A DNA stretch of 64,000 nt from an uncultured Tolumonas sp. (GTDB lineage: Bacteria > Pseudomonadota > Gammaproteobacteria > Enterobacterales > Aeromonadaceae). Shown here one piece after another: positions 40,011 to 48,840 of this stretch (position 1 is its first letter; each line of letters starts with the position of its first letter). The stretch is from positions 1,337,501 to 1,401,500 of the forward strand of contig NZ_OY829944.1 in NCBI RefSeq assembly GCF_963556105.2, read 5' to 3'. Position numbers and translations under genes: made by a program. The notes below the pieces were generated by a model. That model searched no databases. It had not been told where the DNA came from and worked only from the letters and a program-made list of their open reading frames with translations.

Positions 40011-41288
40011 TTACACAAGTTCTTTGATAACGGCTTTCAGCAGTGCCATGCCTTCATCGATGATTTCCATTTCGGTGGTCAATGGTGGCAGGAAGCGGAT
40101 CACGTTAGCGCGAGTGCCGCATGACAGCAGGATCAAACCTTTTTCAGCCGCTTTGGCACAGATAGCTTTGGTCAGATCTGAATCCGGCTTTTTCATGTCG
40201 CCGTCTTTGACCAATTCCAGCGCGATCATGGCACCCAAATTACGGATGTCACCTACAATGGCTGGGTGTTCGGCTTTGATATCGCGCAGATGGTTGACCA
40301 TGCGCTCACCAATCGCCAGTGCACGATCACACAGTTTTTCTTCTTCGATGGCATCGAATACGGCCAAGCCAGCCGCGCAACCCAATGGTGAACCGGCATA
40401 GGTGCCGCCCAAGCCGCCAGGCTGTGGTGCATCCATAATTTCTGCCTTACCTACGACGGCAGAAATTGGGTAACCACCGCCCAGTCCTTTCGCCATGGTC
40501 ACTAAATCAGCTTCGATGCCGGCGTAATCATGCGCAAACATACGGCCAGTACGGGCAAAACCTGTCTGGATTTCGTCACAGATCAGCATGATGCCTTTTT
40601 GATCGCACAGTTCACGTAATTTTTGCAGGAACGAAGCCGGCGCTGGGTAGAAACCGCCTTCGCCTTGCACACATTCAATGATGATGGCCGCAACACGATT
40701 CGGGTCGATATCGCATTTGAACAGCTGGTTCAGCGCTTCAAAACTGTCGTCTTCTGAGACACCCAGCAGTTCATTTGGGTAAGCGACATGATAAATTTCA
40801 GCCGGGAATGGGCCAAAACCCGCTTTGTATGGCTGCACTTTACCGGTTAAACCGACGGTCAGCAGGGTACGACCGTGGAAACCACCGTTGAATGCGATCA
40901 CGCCAGAACGGCCAGTGTAAGAGCGGGCAATTTTCACTGCGTTTTCTACCGCTTCCGCACCAGTAGTAACAAACATGGCTTTTTTCGGTGTGTTGCCTGG
41001 AACCGCTTTAACCAGTTTTTCCGCCAGTTTCACAGCTGATTCATAAGGCGTTACCGTCATGCAAGTGTGGCTGAAGTTATCCAGCTGCGCTTTTACGGCG
41101 GCAACCACTTTCGGATGGCTATGGCCGGTATTTACTACCGCGATACCACTACCAAAATCAATGTAACGTTTACCTTCGACATCCCACAGTTCGGCATTTT
41201 TGGCTTTCGCGACATAGATACCGTAGGCATTGCCTTCACCACGAGCAAAAACAGCTTGTTTACGTTGTTGCAGTTCAGCGTTATTCAT
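40011..41288 (-). CDS. gabT: 4-aminobutyrate aminotransferase
   Basis: GabT moves the amino group of GABA to 2-oxoglutarate, giving succinate semialdehyde. The 425-residue class III PLP aminotransferase has the motifs GSGIAVVNTGHSHPKVV, AFNGGFHGRTL, ICDEIQTGFARTGRMFA and the Schiff-base lysine in TMAKGLGGGYPISAV. The ATG at 41288 has AAGGAG 8 bp upstream and gives MNNAELQQRKQ as in E. coli. It lies 40 bp after gabD on the same strand; the two form a GABA-to-succinate unit. Confidence 0.95.
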   Translation of the reverse strand: MNNAELQQRKQAVFARGEGNAYGIYVAKAKNAELWDVEGKRYIDFGSGIAVVNTGHSHPKVVAAVKAQLDNFSHTCMTVTPYESAVKLAEKLVKAVPGNTPKKAMFVTTGAEAVENAVKIARSYTGRSGVIAFNGGFHGRTLLTVGLTGKVQPYKAGFGPFPAEIYHVAYPNELLGVSEDDSFEALNQLFKCDIDPNRVAAIIIECVQGEGGFYPAPASFLQKLRELCDQKGIMLICDEIQTGFARTGRMFAHDYAGIEADLVTMAKGLGGGYPISAVVGKAEIMDAPQPGGLGGTYAGSPLGCAAGLAVFDAIEEEKLCDRALAIGERMVNHLRDIKAEHPAIVGDIRNLGAMIALELVKDGDMKKPDSDLTKAICAKAAEKGLILLSCGTRANVIRFLPPLTTEMEIIDEGMALLKAVIKELV

Positions 41289-41328
41289 TGGTAACTCCTT
41301 AAAATATGCAGCCACAATCCTTTGAGAA

Positions 41329-42792
41329 CTATTTTAAGCCGCCCATACAGAGGTATTTGATTTCAGTAAATTCTTCCAGACCGTATTTAGAACCTTCACG
41401 ACCCAGACCTGATTCTTTGACGCCACCAAACGGGGCGACTTCGCTGGAAATTCCGCCTTCGTTGATACCAACCATGCCGTATTCCAACGCTTCGGATACG
41501 CGCCAGATGCGGCTGATATCCCGGCTGTAGAAATAAGCAGCCAGCCCAAACGGGGTATCGTTTGCCATGGCGATGGCTTCGGCTTCCGTTGAGAAGCGGA
41601 ACAGCGGTGCCACTGGGCCAAAAATTTCAGAGTGGAAAATTTTCATATCACTGGTCACTTCTTTCAGCACGGTTGGCTGATAGAAATTGTCACCAGCTGG
41701 ATGAACTGATCCGCCGGTTAATAATTTCGCGCCGCGCGTGATGGCATCAGAAACCAAGTGCTGTACTTTGTGCATCGCCGCTTGGTTGATCAGCGGGCCA
41801 ATAGTGGTGCCAGCGTCAGTGCCTAAACCGACTTTTAATTTTTTCACTGCAGCAACCAGCTTCTCTGCAAAAGCATCATAAATGCCATCTTGCACCAGAA
41901 TGCGGTTAGCGCAGATACAGGTTTGCCCAGCATTACGGTATTTCGACACCATCAAACCGGCGATAGCGGCATCAATGTCTGCATCGTCGAACACGATAAA
42001 CGGTGCATTGCCACCCAGCTCTAAGCCCAGCTTTTTCACAGTCGCGGCGCATTGGCTCATCAATTGCTTACCAACAGGAGTCGATCCGGTAAAGGTGAGC
42101 TTACGAACCCGACTGTCGCCACAGAAAACCTGGCCAATTTCCGCTGCTTTGCGACTAATGACTACCTGGAAGACATCTTCCGGAATACCGGCCTGATGCG
42201 CCAGTGTGATCAACGCCAGTGCAGATAGTGGCGTTTCATCCGAAGGTTTCACTACGATAGTGCAGCCTGCACCAAGAGCGGGCGCTACTTTGCGCGTGAT
42301 CATGGCGTTCGGGAAGTTCCACGGGGTGATCGCAGCGACGACACCAATGCTTTGTTTGATGGTCAGAATTCGACGATCACCGCTGGCAGCTGGAATGATG
42401 TCGCCATAAACGCGTTTGGTTTCTTCGGCAAACCATTCGATATACGAAGCGCCATAAGCGATTTCACCTTTGGCTTCGGCCAATGGTTTACCTTGTTCTA
42501 AGGTCATCAGCAGGGCTAGCGCATCTTGGTTTTCCAGAATCAGATCGAACCAGCGACGCAGCAGCAAGGCACGTTGTTTGGCTGGTAAGGCTTGCCAGGC
42601 TGGCAGTGCGGCACTGGCGCGATCAATCGCGGCTAAAGCATCACCTGCGGTTTGATTTGGCAGCGTGGCGATAACGGCCCCCGTCGCAGGGTTGGTCACA
42701 GAGAAAGTGGTGCCAACTTTTGGCGTCATCCACTGCGAAGCTTGCCATTGGCAAAATGGAGCTAGCAACGGATCAATAGATGGGTAGCACAT
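41329..42792 (-). CDS. gabD: Succinate-semialdehyde dehydrogenase
   Basis: GabD oxidises succinate semialdehyde to succinate with NAD(P)+. This aldehyde dehydrogenase has 487 residues, the catalytic Glu motif KLGLELGGNAPFIVFDDAD, the catalytic cysteine in NAGQTCICANR and the nucleotide-binding FTGSTPVGKQL. It is the first gene of gabDT here, whereas in E. coli gabD also precedes gabT. It is divergent from a LysR regulator 119 bp away. A GGAG ribosome site is visible. Confidence 0.95.
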   Translation of the reverse strand: MCYPSIDPLLAPFCQWQASQWMTPKVGTTFSVTNPATGAVIATLPNQTAGDALAAIDRASAALPAWQALPAKQRALLLRRWFDLILENQDALALLMTLEQGKPLAEAKGEIAYGASYIEWFAEETKRVYGDIIPAASGDRRILTIKQSIGVVAAITPWNFPNAMITRKVAPALGAGCTIVVKPSDETPLSALALITLAHQAGIPEDVFQVVISRKAAEIGQVFCGDSRVRKLTFTGSTPVGKQLMSQCAATVKKLGLELGGNAPFIVFDDADIDAAIAGLMVSKYRNAGQTCICANRILVQDGIYDAFAEKLVAAVKKLKVGLGTDAGTTIGPLINQAAMHKVQHLVSDAITRGAKLLTGGSVHPAGDNFYQPTVLKEVTSDMKIFHSEIFGPVAPLFRFSTEAEAIAMANDTPFGLAAYFYSRDISRIWRVSEALEYGMVGINEGGISSEVAPFGGVKESGLGREGSKYGLEEFTEIKYLCMGGLK

Positions 42793-42911
42793 ACGGGATC
42801 TCCGGTGACTGTTGGATGCCCTGAATTATCGGGCTGATGTGTTCATACTAGCGCGTTATACCGTTGCATAAATGACTAACAATCAACTCTTACATTGAGG
42901 AAGTTAAAACA

Positions 42912-43841
42912 ATGGTGCAGGTTTCACTGATTGAGTTAGGGCAAGTCGGCGATTACGAGATCCGCCTGCTGAAAGTGTTCAAAACCGTAGTGGAATGCGG
43001 CGGGTTTTCTGCTGCAGAAACTGTGTTGAATATCAGCCGCTCAACGATCAGTGTGCACATGGCGAATCTTGAGCATCGTTTGAAATTAAAGCTGTGCAGC
43101 CGTGGCCGTTCTGGTTTTTCGCTGACCGAAGAAGGCTCAATCATTTATGAATCGGTGCGCCGGCTGTTTTCGCAATTGGAAGATTTCCGCTCAACCGTAA
43201 ATGCCTTGCATGTACAGCTTTCTGGTGAACTGAAGCTGGTGGCCAGTGATACGATCAGTTTGGATGACCGCTGTCATTTTCCGCAGGTTCTAGGCGAATT
43301 TTGCCGACAAGCACCCGATGTGTTCCTGCAATTTGAAACAGCGCCAATGAATGACATCGAGCGCATGATATTGAACGGGGAAGTCGATGTTGGCTTTATT
43401 CCTTACCACCGCAAACTAGATGGTTTGATTTACCAGCCATTGTATGAAGAAACCTGTTACTTGTATTGCAGTGACCGGCATCCGCTGTTTAACGAGCTTG
43501 ATGATGAACTGATCCGTCAAGGTTTAAAGAATTGCCGCTCTGTGCAGGCCGGTATTCAGAGTAATCCGGATGTGGCTATGCAAATGGCGGGGCTGGCCAA
43601 AGCTGCGACGGCATATTATTACGAAACACGCGCCACGATGATTTTATCCGGTGCGTATGTGGGTTATCTGCCTGAGCATTATGCCGATCGATGGATTGCG
43701 GAAGGTAAGTTGCGCATGCTGTTACCGGCTGAACGTTGTTACAAGCTCGGTATCGCGGCGATCACGCATCAGTTTGGCCGCTTGAACAAACCACGCGATT
43801 TCTTTATGCGGTTACTGCAAAGCCATATCACGTTTGGTTAA
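42912..43841 (+). CDS. LysR-family regulator, probable control of the gab/transport genes
   Basis: The 309-residue protein has an N-terminal HTH (about 20-75; VECGGFSAAETVLNISRSTISVHMANLEHRL) and a LysR substrate-binding domain. It is divergent from gabD and flanked on the other side by the ABC transporter operon, a placement that suggests it senses GABA, succinate semialdehyde or a polyamine. AGGAAG precedes the ATG. Confidence 0.88.
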   Translation: MVQVSLIELGQVGDYEIRLLKVFKTVVECGGFSAAETVLNISRSTISVHMANLEHRLKLKLCSRGRSGFSLTEEGSIIYESVRRLFSQLEDFRSTVNALHVQLSGELKLVASDTISLDDRCHFPQVLGEFCRQAPDVFLQFETAPMNDIERMILNGEVDVGFIPYHRKLDGLIYQPLYEETCYLYCSDRHPLFNELDDELIRQGLKNCRSVQAGIQSNPDVAMQMAGLAKAATAYYYETRATMILSGAYVGYLPEHYADRWIAEGKLRMLLPAERCYKLGIAAITHQFGRLNKPRDFFMRLLQSHITFG

Positions 43842-43846
43842 GGGAT

Positions 43847-43868
43847 AAAAAAGCGCCGCGAGCGGCGC
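43847..43868 (-). terminator. Terminator of the ABC transporter operon
   Basis: On the minus strand GCGCCGC / GCGGCGC is followed by TTTTTT, about 40 bp after the last permease gene. Confidence 0.88.
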
Positions 43869-43909
43869 AATAGGTGGAACTTGCTTGCAGAAAGAAATAG
43901 CTTCTTAAA

Positions 43910-44737
43910 TCAATGCGCCGTGGTGCGCATTTTTTCTGAACGACCGCGCAACCATTCCAACGTCAACAACATAGCCACTGAGATCAGGATCAAGACCGTT
44001 GCCGCTGCCGCAATAGTTGGGCTGATATTTTCACGAATACCACTGAACATTACGCGTGGTAAGGTTGCCTGCTCTGGCCCAGCCAGATAAAGCGTAACCA
44101 CCACCTCATCAAAACTAGTTGCGAACGCGAACAGGGCACCGGAAATCATGCCGGGGCCAATCAATGGCAAGGTGATTTTAAAGAACGTTAATACAGGATC
44201 AGCGCCTAAGCTGGCTGCCGCACGGCTTAAATTCTTGTTATAGCCTTGCAGGGTTGCCGTCACGGTAATGATCACAAATGGAATGCCCAACACGGCATGT
44301 ACCATGATCAGTGAGAAGTAGCTGTTCGCCAGCCCGAGTGGAGCGAAAAACAGGTACGACGACACACCAACAATCACCACTGGCACCACCATCGGCGAAA
44401 TCAAAATACTGGTTAGCAGCGCTTTACCGCGAAATTCAGCACGCGTCAGGCCAATCGAGGCCAGCGTACCGAAAATCATCGCGACTAAGGTCGCCGCCGG
44501 TGACACAATCATGCTGTTAGCCAGCCCGCGCATCCACTCCGGTGAGGTGAAGAAAGTCTCATACCAACGCAGCGACCAGCCTTGCAATGGATAAACCAGA
44601 AACGCGCCGCTATTAAACGACAGCGGGATCATCACCAGCACCGGCAACATCAGGAACAACAGTACCAGACCGCACAGGCTACGGTGAGACCAGTGCCAAA
44701 TCCGTTCAAAATTAGAAGCATAAGGTTGTAGCATCAT
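43910..44737 (-). CDS. ABC transporter permease, PotC-like (polyamine/GABA type)
   Basis: The 275-residue inner-membrane permease has six hydrophobic segments and the EAA-like loop AAASLGADPVLTFFKITLPLIGPGM that contacts the ATPase. It is the last cistron of a four-gene importer operon (ATPase, binding protein, two permeases), separated by 14 bp from the PotB-like gene. The type and its place next to gabDT point to polyamine or GABA uptake; the exact ligand cannot be read from the sequence. Confidence 0.9.
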   Translation of the reverse strand: MMLQPYASNFERIWHWSHRSLCGLVLLFLMLPVLVMIPLSFNSGAFLVYPLQGWSLRWYETFFTSPEWMRGLANSMIVSPAATLVAMIFGTLASIGLTRAEFRGKALLTSILISPMVVPVVIVGVSSYLFFAPLGLANSYFSLIMVHAVLGIPFVIITVTATLQGYNKNLSRAAASLGADPVLTFFKITLPLIGPGMISGALFAFATSFDEVVVTLYLAGPEQATLPRVMFSGIRENISPTIAAAATVLILISVAMLLTLEWLRGRSEKMRTTAH

Positions 44738-44751
44738 GACATCCTTCTCAA

Positions 44752-46011
44752 TTAGCCCAGACGTAAACGGTTTGCACCGACCAGCCAGCTGTAAATCACA
44801 TATAAGATCAGCGTTGCCAGCAGTAATAAGCCACCTAACGCCGTCGCCATACCCCAGTTGATCGTGGTGTTGGTGTAGAACGCGACGAAATAACTCACCA
44901 TCTGATCACTTGGGCCACCCAGCAATGCTGGCGTGATGTAATAACCAATCGAGAGGATGAACACCAGCAGGCAACCGGCGCCGATACCAGCATACGTCTG
45001 TGGGAAATAAACCAGCCAGAAACTCACCATCGGTGGGCAGCCCAGCGAAATAGCGGCACGCTGATAGGTTTTGGGAATGTTTTTCATCACGCTATACAAC
45101 GGCAAAATCATAAAAGGCAGCATGATGTGCACCATGGCAACATAGACCCCAAAGCGGTTGAAGACTAAGTGCAGTGGTGAATCAATCAAACCCAGGTGTT
45201 CCAGGAATGAATTGACCAACCCGTTATTCTGTAAGATCACAATCCAGGCAGCTACTCGCACCAGCACAGATGTCCAAAATGGCAGCAACACACAGATCAT
45301 CAGCAGGTTAGCAGTGCGATCCGGCAAAGTTGCCAGCATGTAAGCCAACGGATAAGCCAGAACTAAACAGGCAGCCGTAATGATCAAACTCATCCAGAAA
45401 GTGCGGACAAATACATCCTGATAAATAGCCTGGTCTCCCGCCACTTTGACTACTGCACCGGTCTGGTCTTTTTTCAGATCTAATGCGGAAAGCAAATAAT
45501 TAGCGGTGTAAGGCGAGCTATTTCGGTAAATAGATTGCCAGTAGGTGGCATCGCCCCAGCGCGCATCCAGATCAATCAGCGCCTGTTTGTAAGAGGCTGG
45601 CACAGGGTCTAACGGCAGACTATCGGCGGTGTTATTCAGTAAACTGCGATAGCCGGAAATTTCGGTGTTCAGACGCTTGCCCAGATTACCTAAGGCATCA
45701 TTGTTGTTCGCTTTTTCGATATCGGTCGCCAGCGCTTTATAGACCTCTTCTGGTGGTAAGGCTTTACCATCCCAATTGGCCATGGCAGTCACCGTGGCAG
45801 GCAATAAAGCCGACACTTCCGGATTATCGACGCTTTTTTTCAACATGATGACCAGTGGTACTAAAAACACGACCACCAGAAAAATAATTAACGGCAGAAT
45901 GAGCCCGAATGATTTCAGTCGGTTGATTCGTTCCGCACGATGAAGTTTTGCCTTCAGGGATTCGGTATCCACAGGCTGGGGGAGGGTGTCCGTAATGGTC
46001 GTTGACATCAT
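44752..46011 (-). CDS. ABC transporter permease, PotB-like, with large periplasmic insertion
   Basis: This permease has about 419 residues. After the first TM (about 40-60) comes a long non-membrane stretch of about 130 residues, then five more TM helices with the coupling loop AAISLGCPPMVSFWLVYFPQTYAG. The insertion makes it longer than E. coli PotB (about 275) and is seen in some polyamine/opine permease subfamilies. The start at 46011 (MMSTTITDTL) follows an AGGA; an adjacent ATG at 46008 is equally possible. Confidence 0.88.
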   Translation of the reverse strand: MMSTTITDTLPQPVDTESLKAKLHRAERINRLKSFGLILPLIIFLVVVFLVPLVIMLKKSVDNPEVSALLPATVTAMANWDGKALPPEEVYKALATDIEKANNNDALGNLGKRLNTEISGYRSLLNNTADSLPLDPVPASYKQALIDLDARWGDATYWQSIYRNSSPYTANYLLSALDLKKDQTGAVVKVAGDQAIYQDVFVRTFWMSLIITAACLVLAYPLAYMLATLPDRTANLLMICVLLPFWTSVLVRVAAWIVILQNNGLVNSFLEHLGLIDSPLHLVFNRFGVYVAMVHIMLPFMILPLYSVMKNIPKTYQRAAISLGCPPMVSFWLVYFPQTYAGIGAGCLLVFILSIGYYITPALLGGPSDQMVSYFVAFYTNTTINWGMATALGGLLLLATLILYVIYSWLVGANRLRLG

Positions 46012-46073
46012 AAATTCATTCCTGACAGACGGCTCACAGGCCTGGATCATTCCGTTGAGATTGACAGGGTGTT

Positions 46074-46103
46074 CGCGTCGGGCCCTGCAATGAACCCGAC
46101 GCG
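46074..46103 (-). repeat. Intercistronic hairpin within the ABC transporter operon
   Basis: A perfect 9-bp stem, CGCGTCGGG / CCCGACGCG, with a 12-nt loop lies between the binding-protein gene and the first permease gene. It has no T run, so it is more likely an mRNA-stabilising or processing element that keeps binding-protein levels above permease levels than a full terminator. Confidence 0.65.
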
Positions 46104-46110
46104 AGAGGTA

Positions 46111-47145
46111 TTACTTAGCTGCCCAAGCGTTGAAGCGACGTTCCAGCTCTTCACCGTGATCCAACCAGAAGGTTGGGTCAACTGCGACTGCCATACCTAA
46201 GTTGGCGGGTGAAGATGGCAATGTGGCTGCTAAAGCTGCATCGATCTTGCTTGCTGCACCTTTGTTCGTTGGGCCGTAAGGGATCTGTTTGGCGTAATCG
46301 ATCTGGCTTTCCGGTTTCACGGTAGAAGCAATGAATTTCATCGCCAGATCTTTATTTGGTGTGCCTTTCGGAACAACCCAATATTCCACTTCATACAAAC
46401 CACCGTTCCAGGTGATGTTCAGGTTTTTATTACCTTCTTTCTGCGCATTGGCAATACGACCGTTAAATGCAGAAGTCATTACCACATCACCGGAGATCAG
46501 ATATTGCGGAGCTTGTGCGCCAGCTTCCCACCACTGAATGTTCGGTTTCAGCTCATCCAATTTTTTGAATGCGCGGTCAACACCTGCTGGGGTGGCTAAT
46601 ACGGCATACACATCTTTTTGGGCTACGCCATCAGCCAACAGTGCCGCTTCCAGTGCATATTTAGCGGTTTTACGCAGGCCACGTTTGCCAGGGAATTTTT
46701 TAACGTCCCAGAAATCAGCCCAAGAGGTTGGCGCTGCTTTCAGTTTATTTGCGTCATACGCGATAACGGTGGAGTAAACAAACATGCCGACGCCACATTT
46801 GCTGGCAGCACCCGGAATGAAGTCACCTTTCGCGCCGATCACTTTATAATCCAGTTTTTCAAAGAAGCCTTCGTCACAGCCGCGAGCGACTTCAGAAGAT
46901 TCAACTTCGACGACGTCCCATGACACACTTTTGGTTTCTACCATCGCTTTCAGTTTGGCCATTTCACCGTTGTATTCACCGGCAACGACTTTAGTGCCTG
47001 TCGCTTTAGTAAACGGCTCATAATAGGCTTTGATCTGAGCTTCCTTGTTGGCACCACCAAAAGAGATAACAGACAGTTCGTCAGCTTGTGCTGCTACACA
47101 AGCGCTCGCTGCCAACACCGCTAACAGAGTACGATTTGCATTCAT
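46111..47145 (-). CDS. Periplasmic substrate-binding protein (PotD/F family)
   Basis: This binding protein has about 344 residues. The start at 47145 gives a standard signal peptide (MNANRTLLAVLAASACVAAQA-DEL) with an AAGGA site upstream; longer frames add a non-signal stretch. The mature part is a bacterial type 8 extracellular solute-binding fold (LSVISFGGANKEAQIKAYYEPF..., WDVVEVESSEVARGCDEGFFE). It captures the ligand for the two permeases encoded next. The family covers polyamines, GABA and related amines; the gab neighbourhood favours GABA or putrescine. Confidence 0.9.
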   Translation of the reverse strand: MNANRTLLAVLAASACVAAQADELSVISFGGANKEAQIKAYYEPFTKATGTKVVAGEYNGEMAKLKAMVETKSVSWDVVEVESSEVARGCDEGFFEKLDYKVIGAKGDFIPGAASKCGVGMFVYSTVIAYDANKLKAAPTSWADFWDVKKFPGKRGLRKTAKYALEAALLADGVAQKDVYAVLATPAGVDRAFKKLDELKPNIQWWEAGAQAPQYLISGDVVMTSAFNGRIANAQKEGNKNLNITWNGGLYEVEYWVVPKGTPNKDLAMKFIASTVKPESQIDYAKQIPYGPTNKGAASKIDAALAATLPSSPANLGMAVAVDPTFWLDHGEELERRFNAWAAK

Positions 47146-47201
47146 CGATATCATCCTTGTTTCAGTTATTAGGGTGGAACGTTTATTAGATAGGAACGTT
47201 A

Positions 47202-48296
47202 TTAATCCAGCATGTCGAGGGCGCGGACATGATCCTTTTGCCACCCGATCGCCAGCTTGTCGCCCAGTTTGATGCTTGGATCGAACTGGCTCACTGGCAT
47301 CTTCACTATAAAGTTAGAGCTGCCACAGGTATCAATACACAGGCGGATGTGATCGCCTAAGTAGATGAATTCTTTCACTTGTCCATGTACCACGTTATCG
47401 CAACTTTGGCTGGCAGCACCCAGTAAGATCCGCTCTGGTCGGATTGACAGCGAGGTCTGTTCGCCACTGTGTGACACATTGACTGCGAGTGATTTGATTA
47501 ATGAACCATCCTGCATCCGCACCAGACAATAATTGCTGTCGATGCTCTCAACTACACCCTGTAAGCGGTTGTTTTCACCGATAAATTGCGCCACAAACGC
47601 ATTTTTCGGTTCTTCATACAAGGCTTTAGGGCTGTCGATTTGCTGGATTTCACCTTTATGGAACACTGCAACGCGATCGGACATGGTCAGGGCTTCCGAT
47701 TGATCATGTGTTACATAAACAATGGTCAGGCCAAACTTGTCATGCAAATGTTTAATTTCCATCTGCATATGTTCACGTAGCTGTTTATCCAGCGCACCAA
47801 GTGGTTCGTCCATCAATACCAGTTTCGGTTCAAACACCAAAGCACGTGCCAACGCAACACGTTGTTGTTGGCCACCTGATAGCTGTGCTGGGTAGCGATG
47901 GCCGAAACTGTCCATCTTGATCATGGCCAGTGCTTCCTGCACTTTTTCCTGAATATCGGCTTTTGCCATGCGACGAACAAACAGAGGGAACGCCACGTTT
48001 TCAGCCACGGTCATGTGTGGAAACAGAGCATAATTTTGGAACACCATACCAATGTCACGTTTGTGTGGTGGCTGGTTATTCAGCAATTTGCCGCCCAGTG
48101 TGATTTCACCGCTGGTGGCGGTTTCAAAGCCAGCCAGCATCATCAGGCTCGTGGTTTTCCCTGAACCACTTGGGCCTAACAGAGTCAGAAATTCGCCCCG
48201 ACGGATATTTAAATTGAGGTCTTTTACTATGAGTGTTTCGCCGTCATAGCTTTTTTGTACGTTGCGAAACTGAACAAATGGCGTTTGTTGTTTCAT
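47202..48296 (-). CDS. ABC transporter ATP-binding protein, PotA-like
   Basis: The 364-residue cytoplasmic ATPase drives the importer. Seen are Walker A (GPSGSGKTT), the Q-loop (VFQNYALFPHMTV), signature LSGGQQQRVALARAL, Walker B (KLVLMDEPLGALD), the switch His (VTHDQSEAL) and a C-terminal TOBE domain (about 280-360). It is the first gene of the operon, 56 bp before the binding-protein gene. Confidence 0.94.
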   Translation of the reverse strand: MKQQTPFVQFRNVQKSYDGETLIVKDLNLNIRRGEFLTLLGPSGSGKTTSLMMLAGFETATSGEITLGGKLLNNQPPHKRDIGMVFQNYALFPHMTVAENVAFPLFVRRMAKADIQEKVQEALAMIKMDSFGHRYPAQLSGGQQQRVALARALVFEPKLVLMDEPLGALDKQLREHMQMEIKHLHDKFGLTIVYVTHDQSEALTMSDRVAVFHKGEIQQIDSPKALYEEPKNAFVAQFIGENNRLQGVVESIDSNYCLVRMQDGSLIKSLAVNVSHSGEQTSLSIRPERILLGAASQSCDNVVHGQVKEFIYLGDHIRLCIDTCGSSNFIVKMPVSQFDPSIKLGDKLAIGWQKDHVRALDMLD

Positions 48297-48329
48297 AAGG
48301 TTCTCTTCACGTCGTCAGGTTAACGATGC

Positions 48330-48350
48330 TTCAGCAAGATACGTGCTGAA
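48330..48350 (-). promoter_or_regulatory. Sigma-54-like promoter or palindromic operator before the ABC operon
   Basis: Read on the minus strand, CAGCACGTATCTTGCTG resembles the sigma-54 consensus TGGCAC-N5-TTGCW, with the -12 element exact and two mismatches in the first three -24 bases. It lies about 37 bp before the ATPase start. The same segment is also an inverted repeat (TTCAGCA / TGCTGAA with 7 bp between), so it could be an operator instead. Confidence 0.35.
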
Positions 48351-48840
48351 TATTTAAAAGAACGCTAACTTTTCGGCCGAGACACTAAGTGCCTATCAGT
48401 TCCGTTGATGTAGCCAGCAGTCTGGAGACCACTATAGGTGCGGGGTATAGGTGTAAAAAGCGTAATGTTTAAATGTTTACATTGAAAAATATAGAACAAA
48501 AAGAGGGCTGAATGGTACTTGTAAGATCAATGCGGATATGGGAAAAAGAAAGGTTTTTGATCGTAAAAAAAGGGGCTAATTTGACGCTATTTTGCAGCAA
48601 TGCTACCTATTATACGTCTTTCTGCTCTGAAAGGTAGCCCCAGAATGGGATTCATGTAGCAATTTGGTGCTGTAGGTGTTTGGTGCATATTTTTCTGATT
48701 AAATTGGTGCAATCGTGATTGAGCATCGTTTAGCACTGATCTGCGCTATGCTTCAAAACGTACATACAAAAATAATGCGGAATCAGCGTGTTAATCAGCG
48801 CCAGCGCCATATTTTGCTGGCTTACATATAAGGATAAACC
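48351..48840. other. Intergenic region with overlapping hairpins and TTGGTGC repeats
   Basis: No gene is seen. GGGGCTA (48572-48578) can pair with TAGCCCC (48635-48641), while GCTACCT (48602-48608) can pair with the overlapping AGGTAGC (48632-48638), so two mutually exclusive hairpins are possible. Three direct copies of TTGGTGC lie at 48664, 48680 and 48704. They may be half-sites for a regulator of the divergent transporter or ybgA-phrB genes. Confidence 0.4.

Noticed and set aside
48660-48715. NtrC binding sites (TGCACC-N5-GGTGCA)
   Set aside because: Only the GGTGCA half-sites are present; the matching left halves are missing.
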